Assembly (NCBI GenBank): GCA_031282925.1
Contig: JAITCT010000197.1
Location: 1-5,418, forward strand
Origin: Dysgonamonadaceae bacterium
GTDB taxonomy: Bacteria > Bacteroidota > Bacteroidia > Bacteroidales > Azobacteroidaceae
Direction of reading: 5' to 3'
Length of the DNA stretch: 5,418 nucleotides
In this document: piece by piece, positions 1 to 5,418 of the stretch
Numbering within the stretch: position 1 is the first letter of the stretch
How the letters are laid out: every line of letters begins with the position of its first letter
Position numbers and translations under genes: made by a program
The notes under the pieces: generated by a model
What the model saw: only the letters and a program-made list of their open reading frames with translations
What the model was told of the DNA's origin: nothing
Database searches by the model: none

Positions 1-119
1 TCCGGACGGAATCAAACGTTCAGGTATTGAACGGCGTAAAATTAGGCGATACCCTGATTGTCAGCGGAATCATGCAGTTGAGAGATGGTTTGCCCGTAAC
101 GATTGACAACATAAATTAG
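1..119 (+). CDS. RND efflux periplasmic adaptor subunit (membrane fusion protein), C-terminal end only
   Basis: The gene is cut by the window start, and only its last 38 codons are visible (reading from base 3, stop TAG at 117-119). They read RTESNVQVLNGVKLGDTLIV and then SGIMQLRDGLPVTIDNIN. The 'VQVLNGVKLGDTLIVSG..QLRDGLPV' pattern is the typical membrane-proximal C-terminal end of AcrA/MexA-type adaptors, where 'GL..GD.VI..G...L..G..V' recurs. Such adaptors are periplasmic, usually lipid-anchored proteins that join the RND pump to the TolC channel. The family call rests on this short tail and on position: the RND pump gene follows in the same direction after 93 bases, and a TolC gene lies further down, which is the usual adaptor-pump-channel order. 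Signal peptide, hairpin and lipoyl domains are outside the window. Confidence 0.85.
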   Translation, partial: RTESNVQVLNGVKLGDTLIVSGIMQLRDGLPVTIDNIN

Positions 120-208
120 TTACGAGTTACGAGTTACAAGTTACGAGTAAGACACTGATGCATAAACTCGTAACTTGTAACTTGTAACTCGTAACTTGTA
201 ACTTGTAA
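120..208. repeat. Inverted array of TTACGAG/TTACAAG heptamers (hairpin) between adaptor and pump genes
   Basis: Directly after the adaptor stop codon come four head-to-tail heptamers (120-147: TTACGAG, TTACGAG, TTACAAG, TTACGAG). A 19-base spacer follows (148-166). Then come six heptamers in reverse complement (167-208: CTCGTAA, CTTGTAA, CTTGTAA, CTCGTAA, CTTGTAA, CTTGTAA). The four left units pair with the first four right units to give a 28-bp stem whose only flaw is one G/T position, a G-U wobble in RNA. Two right-hand units remain unpaired. The array ends four bases before the pump ATG at 213, so it fills the space where a ribosome binding site would be. In mRNA the hairpin could affect stability or translation of the pump. 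It has no U tract, so it is not a standard terminator. Similar heptamer arrays are, as I recall, scattered in some bacterial genomes. Function here is unknown. Confidence 0.93.
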
Positions 209-212
209 CTAA

Positions 213-3200
213 ATGAATATTTCGGAATTAAGCATCAAACGGCCTGTCCTTTCGACCGTATTCGTCCTGGTAATCACGCTGTTCGGGATTATCGGCTACA
301 CTTATCTGGGAGTACGCGAATATCCGAGTGTGGACAACCCGATTATTACGGTAAACGTTACCTATCCCGGAGCCAATGCCGATATTATCGAAAACCAGAT
401 TACGGAACCTCTGGAGCAGAATATCAACGGGATTCCGGGGATTCGTTCCCTGTCGAGTACGAGCAGTCAAGGCTCTTCACGGATTACCGTCGAGTTTGAG
501 CTGAGCGTGGACATGGAAACGGCGGCCAACGACGTGCGCGATAAAGTTTCCCGCGCCCAGCGCTTCCTCCCCCGCGACTGCGACCCGCCGACGGTTTCCA
601 AAGCCGACGCCGACGACCAGCCCATTCTCCAGATTTCCATCCAAAGCGAAAAACGCAATCTGCTCGAATTGAGCGAAATTGCCGATCTGACGGTCAAAGA
701 ACGCTTGCAAACCATCCAAAACGTAAGCTCCGTTTCCATTTGGGGTGAAAAACGGTATGCCATGCGCTTGTGGTTAGCCCCGGCAAAAATGGCAGCCTAC
801 AGCATTACGCCCGTTGATATCCGGAACGCCATTGAGCGGGAAAACGTCGAATTGCCTTCGGGAAGCATCGAAGGCGACAAGATGGAACTGACCATCCGGA
901 CGTTGGGTTTGATGAAAACGCCCGAAGAATTTAATAACTTGGTTATTCGTGAAAATGATTTTAATGTCATCCGCCTGCGCGACGTCGGATACGCCGAACT
1001 CGGGCCGGAAGACCAGCGCAGCATCATGCGTAAAAACGGCGTTCCGATGGTCAGCGTGGTGGTAATACCCCAGCCGGGCGCCAACCACATTGAGATTTCC
1101 GATGAAGTAAAAGTGCGGCTTGCCCAAATGCAGAAAGACCTTCCCGAAGACGTGAAACTGGATTTGGTTTACGATAATACGCGGTTTATACGGGCTTCTA
1201 TTTACGAAGTGCAGGAAACGATTTACATTGCGTTTATATTGGTGATTGTGATTATCTTCCTCTTTTTGCGCGATTGGCGGGCTACTTTGGTGCCGGTGAT
1301 AGTCATTCCGGTTTCTTTGGTCGGCGCGTTTTTTATCATGTACGTAGCCGGATTTTCCATTAACGTACTGTCGATGTTGGCTGTGGTGCTGGCAGTGGGT
1401 TTGGTGGTGGATGACGCCATTGTGATGGCCGAAAACATTTACGTGCGTATCGAACGTGGCGTCAGCCCGAAAGAAGCCGGAATCGAAGGCTCTAAAGAAA
1501 TATTTTTTGCTATTGTATCAACGACCATTACGCTGGTTGCCGTCTTTTTCCCGATTGTTTTCATGCAAGGCATGACGGGGCGTTTGTTTAAAGAATTCAG
1601 CATTGTGTTGTCGGGAGCGGTAGCCATATCAGCCTTTATTGCCTTGACCTTTACCCCGATGTTATCCACTAAGATTCTTCGGAAAAGGGAACGCAAAAGC
1701 GCCTTTTACGAAAAGACGGAACCGTTTTTTGAAGGAATGAACCGCTATTATGAAAAGGGCTTGGCTTATTTCCTTGCTCACCGGTGGATTACATGGCCGA
1801 TTGTGGGCGTTACCTTTGTCTTGATTTTCGTTTTATGGGGTCAAATCAAATCCGAAATGGCGCCTTTGGAAGACCGTTCCCAAGTGAGAATTAATATGAC
1901 GGCTCCGGAAGGTTCTACTTACGAATTTTATCGGGATTATGCTACAAAAATCTCTACTATAGCCGATTCGGTTGCTCTCGAAAAGCAGTCCGATGTGATG
2001 CTTGTCCGTTCGGGTTCTGCTTTCATACAATTGATGTTGCCGGATATAAAAGACAGGGGACGAAGCCAGATGGAAATTGCCGATGAACTGTCCGATGCGG
2101 TTCGCAGGGAAACGCAGGCTCGCGCATTTGTACAGCAGCAATCGACATTTGGCGGACGGCGGGGCGGAATGCCGGTGCAATATGTCTTGCAAGCGCCTAA
2201 CCTGGGAAAATTGCAGGAATTTATCCCCCGTTTTATGTCCAAAGTATCCGAAAGTCCGAAATTCCGGATGTCGGACGTCAACCTGAAATTTACCAAACCG
2301 GAAACCCGGATTCAGATTAACCGCGATAAAGCGGCTTTGCTGGGCGTAAGCACTCGTGATATAGGGCAAACCCTGCAATACGCGCTTAGCGGACAACGAA
2401 TGGGGTATTTCTACATGAACGGGAAACAGTATCAAATACTGGCGGAAATCAACCGGCAACAGCGGAACAAACCCCTTGACCTGAAATCCATGTATGTCAA
2501 AAACGCTTCGGGCGGGATGATACAGTTGGACAATCTGGTTGATTTGTCGGAAAGCGTATCCCCGCCGCAGTTGTTTCGTTATAACAGGTTTAATTCGGCA
2601 ACCGTCAGTTCGGGACTGGCGCCGGGCGTTACCATCGGCGAAGGTTTGGACGAAATGGACCGGATTGCCAAAGAAACCTTAGACGAAAGTTTCCGCACCG
2701 CTTTGTCCGGCGAATCGAAAGAGTTTCGCGAAAGTTCATCCAGCCTGATGTTTACATTCGGCCTGGCCTTGGTCTTGATATTCTTGATATTGGCGGCGCA
2801 GTTTGAAAGTTTCAAAGACCCGTTTATCGTGATGCTTACCGTACCGCTTGCAATTGCCGGCGCTTTGGCTTTCATGGCGGTAAACGGTATTACAATGAAT
2901 ATTTTCAGTCAAATAGGTATTATTATGCTGATTGGTTTGGTCGCTAAAAACGGTATCCTCATTGTGGAATTTGCCAATCAGCGGCAGGAAGCCGGCATGG
3001 AAAAAATAGAGGCTATCCGCGGTGCAGCCGTACAACGCTTGCGCCCTATCCTGATGACGAGTTTCTGCACCATTCTCGGATTGCTGCCTTTGGCATTTGC
3101 CAGCGGCGAAGGCGCGAACGGCCGTATCGCAATGGGCATTTCGGTAATCGGGGGGATGATTGTTTCCACTTTCCTCACCCTGTTTGTTGTGCCGGCGGTT

Positions 3201-3299
3201 TATACTTATTTTTCTACGAATAGAGGTACCTCCCCCCAACCCCCTAAAGGGGGAGTAAATACCCCTAAATCCCCTGAAGGGGACTTTGCCGCAGCATAA
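213..3299 (+). CDS. RND multidrug efflux pump, inner-membrane permease (HAE1/AcrB-like)
   Basis: This is a complete 1028-residue proton-driven exporter of the hydrophobe/amphiphile efflux family, acting as a trimer in the inner membrane. The start at 213 gives the classic N-terminus MNISELSIKRPVLSTVF. Membrane segment 1 is near residues 11-31, followed by a large periplasmic loop to about 335. Segments 2-6 include VVDDAIV with the proton-relay pair Asp400-Asp401. Segment 7 lies near 'WITWPIVGVTFVLIF' and a second large loop follows, with the glycine-rich FGGRRGG at 646-652. Segments 8-12 include GLVAKNG with the relay lysine Lys912. These match AcrB Asp407/Asp408 and Lys940, and length is close to AcrB's 1049, so the pump should be active. 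Residues from about 1005 (TSPQPPKGG...EGDFAAA) are not family sequence: they are translated from the GC-rich repeat that also supplies the TAA stop. No Shine-Dalgarno motif is present. The substrate cannot be predicted. Confidence 0.96.
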   Translation: MNISELSIKRPVLSTVFVLVITLFGIIGYTYLGVREYPSVDNPIITVNVTYPGANADIIENQITEPLEQNINGIPGIRSLSSTSSQGSSRITVEFELSVDMETAANDVRDKVSRAQRFLPRDCDPPTVSKADADDQPILQISIQSEKRNLLELSEIADLTVKERLQTIQNVSSVSIWGEKRYAMRLWLAPAKMAAYSITPVDIRNAIERENVELPSGSIEGDKMELTIRTLGLMKTPEEFNNLVIRENDFNVIRLRDVGYAELGPEDQRSIMRKNGVPMVSVVVIPQPGANHIEISDEVKVRLAQMQKDLPEDVKLDLVYDNTRFIRASIYEVQETIYIAFILVIVIIFLFLRDWRATLVPVIVIPVSLVGAFFIMYVAGFSINVLSMLAVVLAVGLVVDDAIVMAENIYVRIERGVSPKEAGIEGSKEIFFAIVSTTITLVAVFFPIVFMQGMTGRLFKEFSIVLSGAVAISAFIALTFTPMLSTKILRKRERKSAFYEKTEPFFEGMNRYYEKGLAYFLAHRWITWPIVGVTFVLIFVLWGQIKSEMAPLEDRSQVRINMTAPEGSTYEFYRDYATKISTIADSVALEKQSDVMLVRSGSAFIQLMLPDIKDRGRSQMEIADELSDAVRRETQARAFVQQQSTFGGRRGGMPVQYVLQAPNLGKLQEFIPRFMSKVSESPKFRMSDVNLKFTKPETRIQINRDKAALLGVSTRDIGQTLQYALSGQRMGYFYMNGKQYQILAEINRQQRNKPLDLKSMYVKNASGGMIQLDNLVDLSESVSPPQLFRYNRFNSATVSSGLAPGVTIGEGLDEMDRIAKETLDESFRTALSGESKEFRESSSSLMFTFGLALVLIFLILAAQFESFKDPFIVMLTVPLAIAGALAFMAVNGITMNIFSQIGIIMLIGLVAKNGILIVEFANQRQEAGMEKIEAIRGAAVQRLRPILMTSFCTILGLLPLAFASGEGANGRIAMGISVIGGMIVSTFLTLFVVPAVYTYFSTNRGTSPQPPKGGVNTPKSPEGDFAAA

Positions 3300-3349
3300 T
3301 GGGCACACGCACTGCACCAACTCCCCCTTTAGGGGGCGGGGGGGGGTAA
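3227..3349. repeat. GC-rich palindromic repeat, copy A (overlaps the pump gene 3' end)
   Basis: The element has a CCCCCTAAAGGGGG palindrome at 3240-3253, a CCCCTGAAGGGG palindrome at 3271-3282, a conserved non-palindromic core of about 40 bases (3281-3320) and a CCCCCTTTAGGGGG palindrome at 3323-3336, ending in a run of nine G (3338-3346). The left end (3227-3256) is an imperfect inverted copy of the right end (3320-3348), so the element has inverted termini of roughly 30 bases. Bases 3281-3336 match 3809-3864 of copy B at 52 of 56 positions, and all four differences are transitions. The 8-mer GTAAATAC occurs at 3255-3262 and again at 3346-3353. The pump's last 24 codons and stop lie inside this copy. 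The short hairpins lack a U tract, so they do not look like intrinsic terminators. Confidence 0.9.
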
Positions 3350-3363
3350 ATACAAAAATAGAT

Positions 3364-3822
3364 ATGTATAGAAAAAGTACAATAGTAAAATCTAAACAAG
3401 GAGATATTGGTGCACAAAATATGTTTTATGGCGCACAGCCAATACTTTTTGAATTTGCAAAATATAACCGGATTCATCCGACGGAAGCGGAAGAATATTT
3501 ATGGAAATATTTGTCTAAAGGTATGTTTGAGGGGTTGCGTTTTAGAAGGCAACATCCGATAAAATATTTTATTGCTGATTTCTATTGTCATAAAGCAAGA
3601 CTAATTATTGAAGTGGATGGTGGTTATCACAATGAACCGGAGCAATATCAATACGATAGAAGTAGAGATGAGGAATTAATAGATTTAGGTCTCACGATTC
3701 TTCATTTTACTAATGAACAAATTCTTTACGATATTGGTACTGTTATTGGTTTGATAAATGCGAGGTTACAACAACCCCTAAATCCCTCCTTTAGGGGGCA
3801 GGGGGTCAGGACTTTGCCGTAG
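3364..3822 (+). CDS. DUF559 (Vsr-like endonuclease fold) protein
   Basis: The 152-residue protein contains the DUF559 domain (PD-(D/E)XK/Vsr-type nuclease superfamily) at about residues 19-135. Visible motifs are NMFYGAQP (19-26), the helix TEAEEYLWKYL (40-50), RFRRQHPI (59-66), ADFYC (71-75, Asp72), IIEVDGG (81-87, Glu83 and Asp85), YH (88-89), a D-x3-DEEL helix around 98-105 and LHFTNEQIL (113-121). The acidic and histidine residues expected of the active site are all present, so a DNA-cleaving role is plausible but unproven. ATG 3364 is preferred because an upstream in-frame TTG at 3286 would add 26 residues translated only from the repeat. ATG 3421 (MFYGAQP) is a possible shorter start. 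Residues from about 138 (PLNPSFRGQGVRTLP) and the TAG stop are encoded by repeat copy B. The gene is much richer in AT than its neighbours. It has no evident role in efflux and looks like a passenger. Confidence 0.88.
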   Translation: MYRKSTIVKSKQGDIGAQNMFYGAQPILFEFAKYNRIHPTEAEEYLWKYLSKGMFEGLRFRRQHPIKYFIADFYCHKARLIIEVDGGYHNEPEQYQYDRSRDEELIDLGLTILHFTNEQILYDIGTVIGLINARLQQPLNPSFRGQGVRTLP

Positions 3823-3872
3823 CATAATGAGCATACGCACTGCACCAGCTCCCCCTTTAGGGGGGGGGGGGG
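3774..3872. repeat. GC-rich palindromic repeat, copy B (overlaps the DUF559 gene 3' end)
   Basis: This copy begins with the same ACCCCTAAATCCC as copy A at 3261-3273. It then has CCTTTAGGGGGCAGGGGG, where copy A has only CTGAAGGGG, so it carries about 15 extra bases on its left side. The core from 3809 to 3864 matches copy A at 52 of 56 positions. It ends in CCCCC-TTTA followed by 13 consecutive G (3860-3872), then ACAGGGG. A T here in place of C in copy A creates the TAG that terminates the DUF559 gene. The 84 bases between that stop and the channel gene are mostly this repeat. Confidence 0.9.
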
Positions 3873-3906
3873 ACAGGGGCGGCAATCAATTTAAATAAAA
3901 CAAACA

Positions 3907-5277
3907 ATGATTCATTTACAAATGCAAAAACAAAAGCAGAGGAGTAATCCGGAAAGATTTTTTTCCTTAATCTTCTTATTCCTCTTCTTATTTCTTCCGT
4001 TATCCATAAACGCAAGGGAAATCTACGACCTGAAACGCTGCCTGGAAACCGGATTGAAAAAAAATTATGACCTGTTGATTATCCGTAACGAACAGCAAAT
4101 ATCCGACAACAACATGACTTGGGGTAATGCCGGTTTTTTGCCGACCCTGGATTTAAATGCCGGATATTCCGGTGCATTGAACAACACATCCCAAGAATAC
4201 GCCGACGGCTCGGATGTGAAAAATACAGGTCGGTTAAATCAGGAAACTACGCTGGGTTTGAATGTCTCCTGGACAATTTTCGACGGTTTGTATATGCAAA
4301 CAAATTACCAGCGTTTGAAAGAATTTCAAAAGATGGGGGAACTGAATACAAAATTAGCCGTCGAGAATCTGATTTGCGACATTACGGCGGAATATTACAA
4401 CTACGTGTATCAGAATCTTCGCCTGGCCAATTTGAAATACGCCGTTTCCCTGTCGAAAGAACGTTTGAGGATTGTCGAAGCCCGTTACAATATCGGGTCA
4501 ATGTCTCGTTTGGATTTACAGCAAGCGCGGGTTGACTTCAATGCCGACAGTTCGAATCTGATTAAGCAATACGAAGTGGTCAACACATCGGGGATTACAC
4601 TAAACCGGCTGATGGCTTTGGAAGACGTTTCGCAACTTGTCGTCGCCCGGGATTCGTTCATTGCTCCCAATCCGGCGCTTGAAGAAACGGGAATCAGAAA
4701 CCGTATGCATCAATCCAACATCAGGCTCTTATTATCCGATAAAAATAAAGTTGTAGGCGAATTGGATTACAAAGCGTTGAAAAGCCGCAACTATCCTTAT
4801 CTCAAATTAAATACAGGCTACGGTTATACGAAAGATTTTTACGGTTCGGGAACGGTGAACCGCCAGGATAATCTGGGATTAACTTACGGGCTGACATTGG
4901 GATTCAACATTTTCGACGGATTCAATCGTCGGCGGGAACAAAAAAATGCAAAACTTACCATTCAAAACCGGCAGTTGCAATACGAACAGTTGGAATTATC
5001 CCTGCGGGCTGATTTGGCGAATATGTGGATGGCTTACAAAAATAACCTCAAATTGATTAATCTGGAAAGTGAAAATGTGGACGCCGCCCATGAGAATTAT
5101 GAGATTGCTATTGAACGCTATCGTTTGGGGGAACTTTCTGGGATTGAGTTGCGGGAAGCTCAAAACAGTTTGCTGGGAGCGGAAGAACGCCTTCTTCAAG
5201 CACAGTATAATACGAAACTTTGCGAGATTTCTTTGATGCAGATTAGCGGGCAGGCTGCCGACTTACTGCTTATGTAA
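3907..5277 (+). CDS. TolC-family outer-membrane efflux channel
   Basis: This is a complete 456-residue outer membrane factor that would form the trimeric exit duct for the upstream pump and adaptor. Residues 1-36 are a signal peptide: a basic start, a Phe/Leu-rich core at 18-32 and likely cleavage after Ala36 (SINA/REIYDL). There is no lipobox cysteine. The mature part shows the internal duplication of the OEP domain with a constant offset of 211 residues: IFDG at 124-127 and 335-338, and the RYxxG-containing coiled-coil turn at 193-197 (EARYNIGSMSRLDLQQA) and 404-408 (IERYRLGELSGIELREA). Long Leu/Gln/Glu/Asn-rich helices fit the alpha-barrel. Length is normal. ATG 3907 follows an A-rich stretch (AAATAAAACAAACA) with no Shine-Dalgarno motif; Met6 (3922) is an alternative start that would still leave a signal peptide. 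No separate promoter is evident, so it is probably co-transcribed with the pump through the inserted cassette. Confidence 0.95.
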   Translation: MIHLQMQKQKQRSNPERFFSLIFLFLFLFLPLSINAREIYDLKRCLETGLKKNYDLLIIRNEQQISDNNMTWGNAGFLPTLDLNAGYSGALNNTSQEYADGSDVKNTGRLNQETTLGLNVSWTIFDGLYMQTNYQRLKEFQKMGELNTKLAVENLICDITAEYYNYVYQNLRLANLKYAVSLSKERLRIVEARYNIGSMSRLDLQQARVDFNADSSNLIKQYEVVNTSGITLNRLMALEDVSQLVVARDSFIAPNPALEETGIRNRMHQSNIRLLLSDKNKVVGELDYKALKSRNYPYLKLNTGYGYTKDFYGSGTVNRQDNLGLTYGLTLGFNIFDGFNRRREQKNAKLTIQNRQLQYEQLELSLRADLANMWMAYKNNLKLINLESENVDAAHENYEIAIERYRLGELSGIELREAQNSLLGAEERLLQAQYNTKLCEISLMQISGQAADLLLM

Positions 5278-5318
5278 GAGGGAGAAATTAAAGAAATCCC
5301 GGCAATCAACCGAAATAA

Positions 5319-5350
5319 TTTGATTTATTCATTTCTTTCTATTACTTTTG
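5319..5350 (+). promoter_or_regulatory. Bacteroidota-type sigma factor promoter (TTTG-N20-TAnnTTTG)
   Basis: TTTG at 5319-5322 is followed after 20 bases by TACTTTTG at 5343-5350. This matches both boxes of the known Bacteroides housekeeping consensus (-33 TTTG, -7 TAnnTTTG) with normal spacing, and the region is AT-rich. It lies 42 bases after the channel stop codon and points downstream, so it probably starts a new transcription unit with a transcript start near 5356-5360. A chance match is possible in AT-rich DNA, but both boxes being exact in an intergenic region makes it a good candidate. Confidence 0.6.
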
Positions 5351-5418
5351 CCCCGAAATTAGAAATGTGGACAAATTTGTATGCTTGCAACCACATTAAA
5401 AAATGCTAAAAACCGGTA
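5351..5418 (+). other. Leader of the next transcription unit, possibly with the first codons of a gene
   Basis: The last 68 bases follow the predicted promoter. Three ATGs are visible on the + strand. The one at 5365 gives only 14 codons (MWTNLYACNHIKKC, stop at 5407). The one at 5381 is open to the window end (MLATTLKNAKNR). The one at 5403, preceded by the A-rich stretch typical of this phylum's starts, is also open (MLKTG). None can be assigned to a family, and the true gene may begin beyond the window. No convincing terminator for the efflux operon is visible in 5278-5318. Confidence 0.25.

Larger units (their letters stand above)
3227..3872 (+). mobile_element. Candidate repeat-bounded DUF559 cassette inserted in the efflux operon
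   Basis: A nuclease-fold gene of 459 bases is bracketed by two copies of the same palindromic repeat, both with the core in the same orientation. The left end also carries an inverted copy of the palindrome, so the whole stretch of about 646 bases has inverted outer ends. It sits between pump and channel genes that are normally adjacent in RND operons. The stretch 3361-3780 is about 33% GC by hand count (139 of 420), against about 55% for 301-660 of the pump gene and 44% for 4201-4560 of the channel gene. Mobility is inferred: no transposase is present and no certain target-site duplication brackets the entire unit. An alternative is independent arrival of the gene and the repeats. Confidence 0.4.

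Noticed and set aside
120..208. CRISPR array
   Set aside because: The units are contiguous 7-base repeats in both orientations with no spacers of regular length, and no cas genes are present.
1833..2459. Open reading frame of 208 codons on the - strand inside the pump gene
   Set aside because: It lies entirely antisense to a gene with clear RND motifs and has no recognisable domain.
2736..3320. Open reading frame of 194 codons on the - strand over the pump 3' end and repeat copy A
   Set aside because: Its N-terminus is repeat sequence read backwards and the rest is the antisense of conserved RND membrane segments.
3323..3346. CCCCCTTTAGGGGG hairpin as an intrinsic terminator (also at 3851-3864)
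   Set aside because: The stem is followed by G runs rather than a U tract, and the same hairpin occurs several times as part of the repeat, so termination is not supported.
3286..3363. A 26-residue N-terminal extension of the DUF559 protein starting at TTG 3286
   Set aside because: Most of the extension is translated from repeat copy A, it would overlap the pump stop region, and the family's conserved sequence begins well after ATG 3364.
3805..3816. Promoter box in the repeat core (GGACTTTG resembling TAnnTTTG) driving the channel gene
   Set aside because: The required TA is replaced by GG in both copies and no well-spaced TTTG box precedes it.
5365..5409. Small 14-codon gene after the promoter
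   Set aside because: It is too short to assess, has no recognisable sequence and could easily arise by chance in the leader.

Overview
The window looks like a piece of a Bacteroidota chromosome, probably order Bacteroidales. The evidence is an exact TTTG-N20-TAnnTTTG promoter of the type used by that phylum, starts preceded by A-rich sequence without Shine-Dalgarno motifs, and intergenic CCCCCTTTAGGGGG palindromes of a kind I recall from these genomes. Genus cannot be told from the sequence.

All genes lie on the + strand. They form a tripartite RND efflux operon: the last 38 codons of a periplasmic adaptor (1-119), a complete inner-membrane RND pump (213-3299) and a TolC-type outer-membrane channel (3907-5277). 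Together the products would form a proton-driven conduit exporting drugs or other amphiphiles from the periplasm to the outside. The substrate cannot be deduced.

Two non-ordinary insertions interrupt the operon. Between adaptor and pump lies an array of TTACGAG/TTACAAG heptamers, four in one orientation and six in the other (120-208). It can fold into a 28-bp hairpin ending close to the pump start codon. Between pump and channel lies a low-GC DUF559 (Vsr-like PD-(D/E)XK nuclease fold) gene (3364-3822), with one copy of a GC-rich palindromic repeat on each side (about 3227-3349 and 3774-3872). The two copies share a core of 56 bases with 52 identical. Each copy overlaps the 3' end of the gene before it and supplies its final codons and stop codon.

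The most interesting hypothesis is that the nuclease gene and its palindromic repeats form a small mobile or homing-like unit, comparable in logic to REP/RAYT systems, that has landed inside an efflux operon. Nothing in the window proves mobility.

After the channel gene, 5278-5418 holds a good promoter and probably the 5' region of the next transcription unit, whose gene is outside the window or only just begun. I saw no RNA genes, CRISPR arrays or complete insertion sequences.
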